Positions 39,259-50,328 of a stretch of DNA of 64,000 bases are shown one piece after another. The notes under the pieces are model-generated. The model ran no database searches, was not told the DNA's origin, and saw only the letters and a program-made list of their open reading frames with translations. Origin of the DNA: Odontesthes bonariensis (taxonomy: Eukaryota; Chordata; Actinopteri; Atheriniformes; Atherinopsidae); NCBI RefSeq assembly GCF_027942865.1, contig NC_134526.1, positions 12,122,284-12,186,283 on the forward strand. Reading direction: 5' to 3'. Position 1 is the first letter of the stretch. The number at the start of each line of letters is the position of its first letter. Both the position numbers and the translations under genes were made by a program.

Positions 39259-39925
39259 ATGAGTCTCAGTGCAAAGGACAAGACCACGGTGAAGGCTTTC
39301 TGGGACAAGGCATCCCCCAAGTGTGCCGAGATAGGAGCTCAGGCTCTGGGCAGGTCGGTTTATCATTTTTATAATATATATCTCACGTTTTTAATAACTT
39401 TATTGTATTTTTGTTAATCTCATCATTTACGTTTTTTTTTTGTTGTTTTTGTTTTTTAAAGAATGCTGACCTCATACCCTCAGACCAAGACCTACTTTTC
39501 TCACTGGTCTGATCTGAGCCCTGAGTCTCCTCAGGTGAAAAAGCACGGTGCTACCATCATGGCAGCCATTGGAAACGCCGTCGGAATGATGGATGACCTT
39601 GTCGGAGGTCTGTCCAAGCTGAGCGAGCTTCATGCCTTCAAGCTCCGAATTGACCCTGCCAACTTCAAGGTAAGCATTACCTTTCACGATCTAGCCCACA
39701 TTTCAGACACGTCACCGTGTCACAGCTTTAAATGTGATGTATAATATAGACTATCAAGATTTTCCTTTTATTTCAACGTCTTGCATGTGTGTTCAGATGC
39801 TCGTACACAACATCATCTTGGTATTGGCCATGTACTTCCCTGGAGAGTTCACCCCAGAAGTCCATGTCTCCGTTGACAAGTTCCTGCAGTGCCTGTCTTT
39901 GGCTCTGTCCGAGAAATACCGCTAA
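39259..39925 (+). CDS. hba: Alpha-globin 2
   Basis: Exons 39259-39353, 39462-39669 and 39797-39925 give 143 residues. It begins [20 protein letters not shown], keeps the distal and proximal His at 60 and 89, and ends EKYR. The intron-1 donor is GTCGGT, a weak match, but the reading frame and junction agree with alpha-1. Exon 2 differs from alpha-1 by only about two bases and one residue (Ser for Ala in the FxHW segment), and intron 2 by about two bases, while exon 1 differs at roughly a quarter of positions. Two AATAAA signals follow at 40016-40021 and 40025-40030. Confidence 0.95.
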
Positions 39926-40015
39926 AAATCCAACGATCAAGGAGCATCGACTGTCCGCGAGTGACATGTCATCCAAAACAATGTCAGGACCATCTTTAAA
40001 CTGAAGGGCTGGGTG

Positions 40016-40030
40016 AATAAATCGAATAAA
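40016..40030 (+). terminator. alpha-2 polyadenylation signals
   Basis: Two AATAAA hexamers (40016-40021 and 40025-40030), about 90 bases after the stop. Confidence 0.75.
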
Positions 40031-40209
40031 TATTAATTGTCCAAACGTCTGCCTCTTCTTTTTTGTCTGTCGCCTTACATTACCCATCATGTTGGGGTAT
40101 ATAATAATGAACAAAAACAATAATAATATAAATAACAAAGAAATAGTTGATTTCATTACTTTGATTTATGCAGTTCCAATTGAATGTTTATGACATCTGA
40201 AACGGAGTT

Positions 40210-40271
40210 TGCGTGTTCACTATGGGTTTTCTCCGTGTACTCCGACATCCTCCCACCGTCCGAAAACATGA
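40210..40271 (-). repeat. Fragment of the common fish repeat (opposite strand)
   Basis: Reverse complement of part of the repeat at 22972-23215 (the ggacggtgggagga block and the tttctccgtgt block). Confidence 0.55.
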
Positions 40272-40699
40272 ATGTTAGATTAAAAAGAGAGTTTAATAAC
40301 GCGGAGCTCAACCGTGAAGACCTTCAAATAGAATACAAGCATAAAACCAATAGATATCTGGGAGTCAGTGAAAGTGTCCCATAACTTCGATAAAAGGTCT
40401 TCCTTGCACTTTGTCTGTTGGACCGAGTCAGACCGATTCAGAGTGGATTTTGATAGTCCAGCCTTGAGGAGATTGAATCGTGGATAGTTTGGATGGTCTT
40501 TAAAAAGATTTTGACATTACTATAGTTCTGAGTTGGTATATAGTGTTGCTATTTTAACATACAGTAGCTTGGACCTGCAGGGTCAGAATTGAGCACCTTG
40601 GACAGCTCCTCTTGGCATCTGACTGCTGATGCGTCTGTTTTAAGACGGAGGTGGTTTGAAGTGCCCTTCTATGTTATTCCTGCTGCTTGCCATGGGTGC

Positions 40700-40983
40700 T
40701 GCTAGCGGTCAATCACAGAGGTGACGACTATAAAACCGCCAGTCCTCCCACAGGTTCTTTATCTGCGTTTCTGTTGCCACCGGACTCACTTCCGGGTCAA
40801 AAATCATTTGGCCTGCAGGTATGACTGCCCGGTGCTTCATCGTTGTGCTTGTTGGTCTCTCTGTGTGTGCTCATGGTGTTTGTTGACTGCTTGCTGTTCG
40901 GTGCCCCACTGCATGCGGCTGTATGGGCTCCTTCGGTAAGTATCATCCTCCGTGCTGTATAGGGGAGATAGCAAATAGGCATA

Positions 40984-41038
<55 letters not shown>

Positions 41039-41400
41039 CTCTCACGCTGACCATTTAGCAATAGCGTTTTTTTCCCTACAGGGTACGGTAATCAGCTCAC
41101 TGGAGCTGCTGCTGCTTTGTATGGTGTTTAATCTGCTTCAACGTCACTGCTCCACTTCTCTGCTGCTCGTTTGCCGCGGTTTCGTCTTGCAACCACATTG
41201 TCTTTGTCTGCCAGGCATCCAAGGCATCCATTGTGGTTTGTTATTGAATCGGTTCATTATGACTTTTTTCCGTTTTTGTTTTTATTTATTTCTCCATTTC
41301 CTAATTGTAATTCTTTCTTTTGCAGTTGCTGGTGGCCGGTTTTGTGTGAGTGTGATTCCTTTTAACCAAACTTTTATAGACCAATAAAAGTTATATTTTT
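40700..41400 (+). other. Unrecognised transcription-unit-like stretch
   Basis: A TATA box (CTATAAAACC, TATAAAA at 40729-40735), a strong donor (ttcggtaagt, exon end 40935), a pyrimidine-rich acceptor (ttccctacag, exon start 41082), another acceptor-like tcttttgcag near 41324 and AATAAA near 41382-41388 line up on the plus strand over 0.7 kb. The putative first intron contains the (TC)n repeat. No recognisable protein is encoded. It may be a non-coding transcript, a decayed element or chance. Confidence 0.25.
40987..41035. repeat. (TC)n microsatellite
   Basis: About 24 uninterrupted TC units. Confidence 0.95.
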
Positions 41401-42480
41401 AAGCCTTCAACCTGTTCTCATGCTCCCTGGGTAACTTACCTGTGTGCCTTTAATAAGCCTTTAACCTAATTCTCTGGCTGCAATTGTGGCCTTGTTGGTT
41501 TTCATTGTTTTCCCTTTAGTTAAGACTAGTTTTATTTGGTTCCTCCTCTTCCTGGCCACAGTTGTTTGATGTTTCATTGAAATTTTGAAACCCTTTGTTC
41601 ACTCACAGAATATAAATAGATCTGAAATAAATGCCAACTTCCATACTAAATGATAATGGATATTAAAGACAACGAAGGCTCTTTCCACATTTAAGGCAAA
41701 TCAGTGGACAGATGAGACTTGTTCTATACACTGGTCTTCTAAATACATGTCCACATTATAGTTTTAAGCCAAAGTACAGAGGATCTAATTAAGGCTATAT
41801 ATCTCACCTATCACGAAGCGTCTGCCCTCAGGAGGAAGGTTTCCATCGTGCTATCGATTGGGTCTTTATCCGAATTCATTAACCACAACCACAAACGATT
41901 GAATTAACTTGCTCCACATCGTTAAAGCTGTGCTGCATCAGGAGGCTGAGTGTTCGGCTGAGTGACAGCAGCTGCAGCAGGTTGTTGCGTAATGTCCGTT
42001 TAAAGGCATGCATAGCGCCATCTACTGCATTTATTACTACTTTTATACTAACAGTGATACTTTAACACCATGAAGTACACTATATAGACAAATTACAATA
42101 GTCTTGTGTTTTACAAAAATGTAGGGTTACCCTAAACCTCAGGGTTACTGCACGCATTTACGTGCGTGTAATAACAGAGTTAATTACTGATTATTGCTGA
42201 CACAGTCTTTTCTATCTCAAATATGTGACTCACGGAGCCATCATTTTACAGTCAAAACATCTAAACGATGGAATGGTTTTACCATCAACTTCCATACGAG
42301 AGCAATACCAGCTCTTTTGGGAGGTCAAAATTAATCGTTTTCAAATTTTGATGTGTGAAAATGTTATGGCTACTTTTGTTTTTTTCCGATAAATCCGCAA
42401 TTTTTTTTAAATATTTTCTCCTTTTTGAAAAATACATTGAATATGTTTGAAACAAACAAAGAATTTTAAAACAAACCTTT
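41401..42480. other. Intergenic region between the 0.7-kb unit and the beta relic
   Basis: No gene seen. The only item of note is the CTCF-like motif at 42014-42028. Confidence 0.55.
42014..42028 (-). promoter_or_regulatory. CTCF-like motif, minus orientation
   Basis: On the minus strand GCAGTAGATGGCGCT matches 14 of 15 positions of the CTCF core CCASYAGRKGGCRSY. Unproven. Confidence 0.45.
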
Positions 42481-42530
42481 TTTTTATTGAGAGATATCAT
42501 TATTCTGAGACATGGAAAAAAAAGAGAGGG

Positions 42531-42920
42531 CATGTGGAGGTCCTCTGCTGAAGCTTTAGTGGTACTGCTTCCTCAGAGCGGACACCACCACTGCCAGGAA
42601 CTTCTGAAAAGCAGCGTGGACTTCAGGAGTGAAGTTTTTGCCCAGTTGACTGCCAACCACAATGGTCAGGCAGTCGGCCAGGAGCTGCAGTCAAACACAA
42701 CATAATATCCATAAAACAAAAGCAGAAACAACACGAACAGTGACGTCATCGGATATCAATACCAGTCTTTCCAATTACCTTGAAGTTGTCAGGGTCCACT
42801 TGCAGTTTCTCGGAGTGCAGCACGCTCAGCTCTGCATATGTTTGTTTGATGTTGTCCATGTTCTGCACAGCTCGTTCCAGACCAGCGAGGACCACCTTTC
42901 CGTGAGCTGCAACCCTCGGA
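42531..42920 (-). pseudogene. Truncated beta-globin (exon 3, intron 2 and part of exon 2)
   Basis: Exon 3 (42556-42684) is whole and identical in protein to beta-2/3. Exon 2 begins at the 3' side (42779) but stops in mid-exon at 42920, where the sequence changes directly into alpha intron-2 DNA. Exon 1 and the promoter are missing, so no globin can be made. The stretch is nearly identical to 45036-45425, intron included, so the truncation is recent. The homology also stops soon after the stop codon on the 3' side. Confidence 0.92.
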
Positions 42921-43619
42921 TATCAAATCAGATTTGATCAAAATATTTCTGTCACTATAAGGAGTTTCCAAGACTTTTCTCCTCTCCTCTCTACAATCCT
43001 CATATTCACGCATCTGGTTAAGGGGTTGCTTTTCATTTAGATTAGCAAAATGGTCTGTGACTGCTTTTTACACGACAGTGCCCTGAGTGGGATTGGGTTT
43101 TCAAAGTAACTCTTTCGGTTATGTGTTGCACATGGATCCAGGTTTTTAACAGCCTCTGCTGGTAAAGATTGTGGCATTTCTGAAAGAAAGTTGGCTTTTC
43201 AAAATGAACAGCATTTCAGAAATTGTACACAAAACTGACAGAGAGTTAGTTCACCCCCAAAAGAAGGATAATCCGTGAGAATATTATTAAAACATGACTG
43301 TTAATGTGTATAGCAACGCACTCTGAGCCATGCATAGGGGTCATTTACACGTACTGATCATACAACATTGAGTCAACATTCACATTTAAAAAAAAAAGAA
43401 TTCGTTACATTTAACACTATGTGACCTTTATTGATGGCGTTTCCACTAACCCTTTCACTTATCACTTGTGCCCGATGTATCTCAATCTTGAGGTAATTTA
43501 TTAAACAAACATATTTAAAAAGGAAGGTAAAGAGGGGTTTATAATCCTGTTATTCCGGATATGTTTTGCGAAAAAACTATTTGGTCATTTTTACATATAT
43601 ATATATCATCTTTTCACAG

Positions 43620-43748
43620 ATTCTCTCCCACAACATCCTCGTGGTTATGGCCATCATGTTCCCAGATGACTTCAGCCCAGAGGTCCATGTGGCTATGGAC
43701 AAGTTCCTGGCTGCGCTGTCCCGCGCCCTGTCTGAGAAATACAGATAA
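43620..43748 (+). pseudogene. Orphan alpha-globin exon 3
   Basis: A 129-nt exon with its acceptor and stop codon, translating from [14 protein letters not shown] to EKYR, identical in protein to alpha-3 exon 3 on the other arm. Upstream intron-2 sequence runs to 42920, where it meets the truncated beta, so exons 1 and 2 are gone. An AATAAA follows near 43814. Confidence 0.92.
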
Positions 43749-44169
43749 ACGGCTCAGGACAAGCAGCAGATGATGGACAACGGCCTTAGATACACCGTGT
43801 CAGTCTGAATCTGAATAAAAGATCAAATGCACTGAACGTGTCCTATTTTTAAAATATATATATATTTTTTTAATGTGGTTTTTCTGCTGGTTTGTCAGAT
43901 TGAAAGGGTTTCAGGTCAGCAACACACTCGGGGAATATGTAGTGTTTCACAATTTAACGCGCACGCTATTTTGATGAAGCAGGTGGGATTTTCAGACTCG
44001 CTCCAGGAAAAATCTAAAAAACTTCAACGCATCAAATTGGAGAAAAAACGTGAAGTGAGATTAATATTACAACTTGTCTGTTTGACCACATTTCTACAGG
44101 AATTTGTGCCCATTATGTCCCAGTCGCAAGGCTGACATTACCACTGACGTCATCTTGCATTACTTCTAA

Positions 44170-44420
44170 GTAAGTAGTTGCCCTTGAGCAAGGCACCGTA
44201 TCCCCATGCTCCCCGGGGGCTGTGAATGACTGCCCACCGCTCCAGGTTGGCATCTATGAGTGTGTGACCCTGTGCATGTGTGTGTCAACAGGTACAAATG
44301 TTTCGTGTGTATGCATGTAGCATGACCAATAGATCGGATCTTGATCTTAATAAACAGACCTGTAAAAACTCCCATCTGGCGCCCCGGTTGCCCTTAGCTC
44401 GGGTCGTACCAGATGCCTCA
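44170..44420. repeat. Common fish repeat inside the left arm
   Basis: The ttgagcaaggcaccg ... ctccccggggg ... tgcccaccgctcc motif is a widespread interspersed sequence in fish. The inverted partner is at about 50890-51130. Confidence 0.5.
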
Positions 44421-44479
44421 GAGCTACTTTAACAAGCTCCGAGTGCTCCCATTACCAATAATATCACACCAATGTTTAA

Positions 44480-44800
44480 CTCTCCCTTTCAGCCCTTGGC
44501 ATTTTTCTCGGTCTTCTCGTGTTCCTCCCTCTTGATGCAGTCGCCTGATATCACTACTGCCTTCCTCAGAATTTTGTCGACCACCACTATCCAGTTTGTT
44601 AGGTATCACCAGATTCTCAGTCTGGATCTCAAATTTTAAGAAGATCTTAGCACTTCCATTTTTGACCGCTTTGAGGTACCTCCCATTTTGATTTTAAGGC
44701 TCAAAACCGATGGTTGGAAACGTTGCTTAATATTACGGTTCACCAATATTAAACATCCTCCACTAAGTAAAAAAAAAAAAACATAAGCCACTGTATGTTT
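44480..44800 (-). mobile_element. Decayed LINE-derived coding relic, left arm
   Basis: On the minus strand one frame gives a VVVDK...KREEHEKTEK-like string resembling the C-terminal part of a common fish LINE open frame (the VVDK ... KKEHEKLEKYQGL family, from memory), continued in another frame. It is heavily decayed. The same relic occurs inverted at about 50480-50830. Confidence 0.4.
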
Positions 44801-44934
44801 GAGACTGTATTGCAAGTATTTATGTGGGTAAAAATGTAATAAGGCAAAATAAATCTAAGGCAGAATATAAAAAAAATCATTCAAAGACTGTTAAACTTTC
44901 ATCGGTGATCATTTTTGTTTAATTTTTCTTCAGC

Positions 44935-44940
44935 TTTATT
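44935..44940 (-). terminator. beta-2 polyadenylation signal AATAAA
   Basis: AATAAA on the minus strand about 120 bases after the beta-2 stop. Confidence 0.7.
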
Positions 44941-45060
44941 GACAATAAACAGAGACAACTAAACAGCTTGTATGTGCATTGATATTCATGAGCTTATTTG
45001 TGATAGTGGATTAAAGGAGAACAGAAACAGAACAACATGTGGAGGTCCTCTGCTGAAGCT

Positions 45061-45674
45061 TTAGTGGTACTGCTTCCTCAGAGCGGACACCACCACTGCC
45101 AGGAACTTCTGAAAAGCAGCGTGGACTTCAGGAGTGAAGTTTTTGCCCAATTGACTGCCAACCACAATGGTCAGGCAGTCGGCCAGGAGCTGCAGTCAAA
45201 CACAACATAATATCCATAAAACAAAAGCAGAAACAACACGAACAGTGACGTCATCGGATATCAATACCAGTCTTTCCAATTACCTTGAAGTTGTCAGGGT
45301 CCACTTGCAGTTTCTCGGAGTGCAGCACGCTCAGCTCTGCATATGTTTGTTTGATGTTGTCCATGTTCTGCACAGCTCGTTCCAGACCAGCGAGGACCAC
45401 CTTTCCGTGAGCTGCAACCCTCGGATTTGATGTGATAGCAGCAGCGTTGTACAGGTTTCCAAAACGGCCAAAGTACCTCTGAGTCCAGGGGTAGACAACC
45501 AGACACCTGAGGAAACACCCAATAAACTATATCTTATTTTCCTGTGCTTCTGTTACGGGACAAATAAAGAAATAAATATCACCTGGCAAGAGCTGCAGGG
45601 CCCACGATGTCATAGTCTATTTTTGAGAAGATGTCCTGGATGGTAGCGCGCTCGAAGTCTGTCCATTTGACCAT
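45061..45674 (-). CDS. hbb: Beta-globin 2 (left arm)
   Basis: Exons on the minus strand: 45583-45674, 45284-45506 and 45061-45189 (92, 223 and 129 nt), 147 residues. It starts [20 protein letters not shown], keeps the [13 protein letters not shown] segment, distal His 64 and proximal His 93 followed by Ser, and ends in RKQYH. The protein is identical to beta-3 on the right arm as far as I can read. It differs strongly from beta-1, so it represents a second beta class; expression stage cannot be told from sequence. The 5' side has a TATA-like ATTAAAAG (about 45726-45733) and a CACCC-type site. AATAAA follows at 44940-44935. Confidence 0.95.
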
Positions 45675-45790
45675 TTTGACTCTCAGACTCCTTGCCTTCG
45701 TGGTCGTATGGCCCACCACACGCATCTTTTAATGGAACAGTTTTGCTCCCCCAACGCTATCAGATGGGTGGAGTTTGACAGTGTGACGTC
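45675..45790 (-). promoter_or_regulatory. beta-2 promoter
   Basis: On the minus strand a TATA-like ATTAAAAG at 45733-45726 lies about 55 bases before the ATG, with a gggtgg (CACCC complement) near 45767-45772 and a TGATAG GATA site near 45748-45753. The inverted partner before beta-3 is the same. Confidence 0.5.
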
Positions 45791-46423
45791 AATGAGCTTT
45801 GATTTTCTGGAGTTGCAAAAGTGATAAGGAAAGACCAAATGCCCACTGCATGAAATGTATCTGATGTTAAAGAAAAAGTCAGCCGACGTGGTCAGTCTTT
45901 GCACGCTCGTAAGAAATAAAGGATTATTCACTGTAAATGTCCGGCTTTTTTAAAAAAAAGTTCTGGTCATCACATTGACAAAACTTGCATAAAAATCAAC
46001 CCTATAACAAAATGTTGATATTCATATTCTTATTGATATTTTTTTACAACACAATAAGGGTACATATATACTTGTTTGAAAAAAGCAATCCAATTTACTA
46101 ACGATGTCTTATTTTCTGTTTATTTTTATGTAAGTTTTATGTAATGTGACAGGTTTTAACGGATCCAACTTTCGGGTATTGTATTTCCTCTTTCAGTATT
46201 TTTTCAATATCTACACTGAAAGACTTGGAGCTCTGTCACTCCATTTTTTTGGACTTAAGTGTGCGTGAATTTGTATTAATTCAAGTTTGATGTGTGAAGC
46301 TCATCTGATAACTAGAGGGTCATCTTTGCCCAAGTTTAGTTTTGTGTTTAGTTTTCATATCACTTGGAACACGTCAAAGCGCACATATCTCACGGGGTGA
46401 CCTGCGTGTGTCCATGTTTCGTG

Positions 46424-46430
46424 TATAAAA
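46424..46430 (+). promoter_or_regulatory. TATA box of the alpha pseudogene
   Basis: TATAAAA 38 bases before the ATG, with an otherwise intact-looking start region. Confidence 0.7.
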
Positions 46431-46467
46431 AGCCCTTCTGTTTGCAACAGCCACAACAACAATCAAG

Positions 46468-47764
46468 ATGAGTCTCACTGCAAAGGACAAGGAAGCAGTC
46501 AGGACCTTCTGGTCCAAAGTGGCTGGTAGGGTGGACGAAATCGGCCCTGATGCTCTGACCAGGTAAACATGAAACATGAAACCTAAACTAACGTGGATAT
46601 GTTGATATTTTCATATCTTTTTACATATTTGTTTTTGCCCAGGATGCTGGTAGTGTACCCGCAGACCAAGACTTACTTATCCCACTGGAAGGACCTGAAG
46701 CCCGGATCTGCCCCGGTGATCAAGCACGGAAAACCGTGATGGGTGAAGTTGCTGAAGCTGTGAGCAAAATCGACGATCTTTCATCAGGGCTTCTTAAAGG
46801 ATAAGACCGGTTTTTTGACATTGGGCCCTTGAATTCACATTATAACATGATGTTCTACTCACCCCTGCTTGTTGTTGGTCATTTGGAGCTGTTCCGAAGA
46901 TATTCGCGAGGCGTCCGGCTGCTCTCTTGAGATATTCGGCCATGAAACGGTTTCCTATGGGCAAGCTTATACAGGTACAAACTATGCTGTTTATAATTTA
47001 TTAATTACTCTACACCAGCACTGATAACGTGGAGGTGCGTCGCTTACTTAAAAAAATCCGGGTTACTAATTTTGAATTTTAGCCGAATGAATAAATAGGC
47101 AGCAGGTCTGTGGGCTGTCTGTGGCAGTAGCACGACGATGACGTCAGTAACACCCACTTTACGACAAAAAAATCAAAATTACAATAACCCGGATTTTTTT
47201 AAGTAAGCGACGCACCTCCACGTTATCAGTGCTAGTGTAGAGTAATTAATAAATTATAAACAGCATAGTTTGTGCCTGTATGAGCTTGCCCATAGGAAAC
47301 CGTTTCATGGCCGAATATCTCAAGAGAGCAGCCAGACGCCTCGCGAATATCTTCGGAACAGCTCCAAATGACAAACAACAAGCAGGGGTGAGTAGAACAT
47401 CATGCTATAATGTGAAATCAAGGGCCCAATGTCAAAAAACCGGTCTTATCCTTTAACCTCAGTGAGCTGCATGCCTTCACTCAGCGAGTGGACCCTGCTA
47501 ACTTCAAGGTAATAATGAGGGTGATACACGGACAACTGTCTCACTGTTTCCTCATTGGAATTGAAACTCAAAAACAAATTCCATGAGATTAAATGGCGTT
47601 CTTTTTTTTTCCTTTTTTTTTTTGTTTTTTTACAGATTCTTTCTCAAAACATCCTTGTGGTCATGGCCATCATGTTCCCAGATGACTTCACCCCAGAGAT
47701 CCATGTGGCTATGGACAAGTTCCTGGCTGTAGTGTCCCGTGCTCTGTCCGAGAAATACAGATGA
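46468..47764 (+). pseudogene. Alpha-globin pseudogene split by a MITE
   Basis: Exon 1 is 46468-46562 and starts [15 protein letters not shown]. Exon 2 starts at 46643, is interrupted by a 655-bp transposon at 46798-47452, and resumes to 47508. Exon 3 is 47636-47764. Before the insertion there is also a one-base deletion near 46731, in the codons of the distal-His region (KHGK-TVMG), which brings a stop into frame. Splice sites, TATA box and AATAAA (47826-47831) remain. This is a third alpha of the same class as alpha-3. Two independent lesions make function very unlikely. Confidence 0.93.
46798..47452. mobile_element. MITE with about 285-bp terminal inverted repeats, TTAA-flanked
   Basis: The ends AGGATAAGACCGG and CCGGTCTTATCCT begin inverted repeats that run for about 285 bp each (to about 47083 and from about 47178), separated by a short unique middle of about 100 bp with a tgacgtca. 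Both sides carry TTAA (46794-46797 and 47453-47456), pointing to a piggyBac-type mobiliser. No protein is encoded. It interrupts exon 2 of an alpha-globin gene. Confidence 0.9.
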
Positions 47765-49549
47765 CAGCAGACAGGAGCTGGGCCAGATGGAGGACAGCAG
47801 TGGCCTTATATACTCTCTGAATTTCAATAAAAGATTAAACGCAAATAAACTGTCCGGGTTGTTTATGTAGTGGTACAAATACTATGTCAACAGCACTTGT
47901 CAACATCTTGTTTTATTCCAGAGAAAATATCAATCACTCTTAAATCAGATCAAAGAAGAGGAGTCTAAAGTTCTATCATTTTATGACAATAACAATTTGT
48001 AAGATACAACAATACACACAACATGTAATGTTACAGCTATGGCTGCTGAGCTAAAGTTTTTTATTTTGCTTTGGTACTTTAATCTTACTCTATCTTAAAC
48101 CGTCCCTGCCAAGTTCTCGTACCTTTAGGAGTTTCATCATTTATGTGATGGAATTTATCATGAAGGACATTTTAAAACTTGAATAGCTGGGAAAAAAATA
48201 GATATCACAATGAAACATCTTCGGTGCGTAATTTAGATGATTAAAATATATTTTTTGTTATAATTAATTGAATTTGTGAATAATAGCATATATTTTGCAG
48301 TTTTAACTATATGTTGCATGACAGAAATGGGATGATTAGGAATTATTTTCTACGGATTTCATGTAAAAGAAATTATATAAAAGGGAAGTTTCCTAAAATC
48401 CTTTTGATCACATACAATATTTTACAATTTCCCAATCAGGTTCTCAATGCTGCATTAGCAACATATTTGCATACATGTCTTGATGACGTGGATTGTAAGA
48501 TTTCCCTAATTTCTCCTGGAAACTGCTATTTAGGAACTTTGAAGTCATAGATGCCACATTGAAATTCCTTAAGATGATTACTTGTGTGAGGAGAATTACT
48601 CTTCATTCAAAGTTTTACAAAAACGCCATGTATAAAGCCACAAATGTGGATACTTTGAACACATGTGCAGTGTCTTTTGGGCATTGCTTTCCCACTTGCC
48701 TGTTATAGACAAGAGAAAATAAAAAACAGTAACAAACAAATTACCATGTAAATTCATATGGAAGTCATGTACACTGCACAAACATATCTTATAAAGATAC
48801 AGTTCCTCTTGTCCAAGGAAAAAAAGTATGTTTGAATGTTTTAATCCTGTTTCATTAAAGCAAAGATTATGCACCTTTAAATGCTGACCTGTAGATGTAG
48901 ACTCATAGTGTTGGTGACCGCAATGCTGTTTCTGTAACTTAAAATCCTTCTTGTCCAAAATAAGAGAAACACGAGATCACAAAAGTATACCATTGCAGTT
49001 TCAATTGCATTTAATATTTTATTCAAAATTATACTGAGATTATATATGGTTTATCTTGTGCTCCTGCTTCTGCTTGCTGTTTATCTCAAACAGGACAAGA
49101 GACAGTTCCATCAGGAACTTGTCCATTGCCGCATTCCTCTGAAAATGATATGCAGCAACTATTTGACTGAAAATGAGTGAAAAAGCAGCTGGTGTCTAAA
49201 TAATACTTTGAGAGATCTTCATAACGCTTGAGGAGCTGCTGTTGAGGACAATTTTCATGTCTGCCAAGTCTTCTTTCAGCCGGACATTTACAGTCAATAA
49301 TCCTTTATTTCTTACGAGCGTGCAAAGACTGACCACGTCCGCTGACTTTTTCTTTAACATCAGATACATTTCATGCAGTGGGCTTTTGGTCTTTCCTTAT
49401 CACTTTTGCAACTCCAGAAAATCAAAGCTCATTGACGTCACACTGTCAAACTCCACCCATCTGATAACGTTGGGGGAGCAAAACTGTTCCATTAAAAGAT
49501 GCGTGTGGTGGGCCATACGACCACGAAGGCAAAGAGTCTGAGAGTCAAA

Positions 49550-50202
49550 ATGGTCAAATGGACAGACTTCGAGCGCGCTACCATCCAGGACATCTTCTCA
49601 AAAATAGACTATGACATCGTGGGCCCTGCAGCTCTTGCCAGGTGATATTTATTTCTTTATTTGTCCCGTAACAGAAGCACAGAAAAATAAGATATTTTTT
49701 TAATACGAAATGAGTTGATGTAACAGAGTGATTTAGCTGTTAGGGGGGTTCCTCAGGTGTCTGGTTGTCTACCCCTGGACTCAGAGGTACTTTGGCCGTT
49801 TTGGAAACCTGTACAACGCTGCTGCTATCACATCAAATCCGAGGGTTGCAGCTCACGGAAAGGTGGTCCTCGCTGGTCTGGAACGAGCTGTGCAGAACAT
49901 GGACAACATCAAACAAACATATGCAGAGCTGAGCGTGCTGCACTCCGAGAAACTGCAAGTGGACCCTGACAACTTCAAGGTAATTGGAAAGACTGGTATT
50001 GATATCCGATGACGTCACTGTTCGTGTTGTTTCTTCTTTTGTTTTATGGATATTATGTTGTGTTTGACTGCAGCTCCTGGCCGACTGCCTGACCATTGTG
50101 GTTGGCAGTCAATTGGGCAAAAACTTCACTCCTGAAGTCCACGCTGCTTTTCAGAAGTTCCTGGCAGTGGTGGTGTCCGCTCTGAGGAAGCAGTACCACT
50201 AA
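49550..50202 (+). CDS. hbb: Beta-globin 3 (right arm)
   Basis: Exons 49550-49641, 49757-49979 and 50074-50202, 147 residues, reading the same as beta-2. Heme-contact His residues are at 64 and 93 and the chain ends QYH. Intron 1 is 115 nt against 76 nt in beta-2: the first half is shared and the second half differs, which is the main difference inside the gene. AATAAA is at 50323-50328. The same TATA-like ATTAAAAG lies about 55 bases upstream. Confidence 0.95.
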
Positions 50203-50322
50203 AGCTTCAGCAGAGGACCTCCACATGTTGTTCTGTTTCTGTTCTCCTTTAATCCACTATCACAAATAAGCTCATGAATATCAATGCACATACAAGCTGT
50301 TTAGTTGTCTCTGTTTATTGTC

Positions 50323-50328
50323 AATAAA
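50323..50328 (+). terminator. beta-3 polyadenylation signal AATAAA
   Basis: AATAAA about 120 bases after the beta-3 stop codon. Confidence 0.75.

Larger units (their letters stand above)
42920..45946. repeat. Left arm of the 3-kb inverted duplication
   Basis: Reverse complement of 49278-52385 with very high identity over coding and non-coding DNA. It contains an orphan alpha exon 3, shared repeats and beta-2. The arms are about 3.03 and 3.11 kb; most of the length difference is two indels, in beta intron 1 and near 44408/50840. Confidence 0.93.
45947..49277. other. Spacer between the inverted arms
   Basis: 3.3 kb present once. It contains the alpha pseudogene with its TATA box (46424-46430) and the MITE inside it; 47832-49277 holds no recognisable gene. 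Confidence 0.8.

Noticed and set aside
40923-41387. 154-codon plus-strand open frame
   Set aside because: Its middle is a Ser-Leu run from the (TC)n microsatellite, and the rest resembles no protein; noted only as a possible non-coding unit.
44424-44609. 61-codon open frame duplicated in both arms
   Set aside because: Duplication with the arms explains its conservation; it looks like a frameshifted LINE relic, not a host gene.
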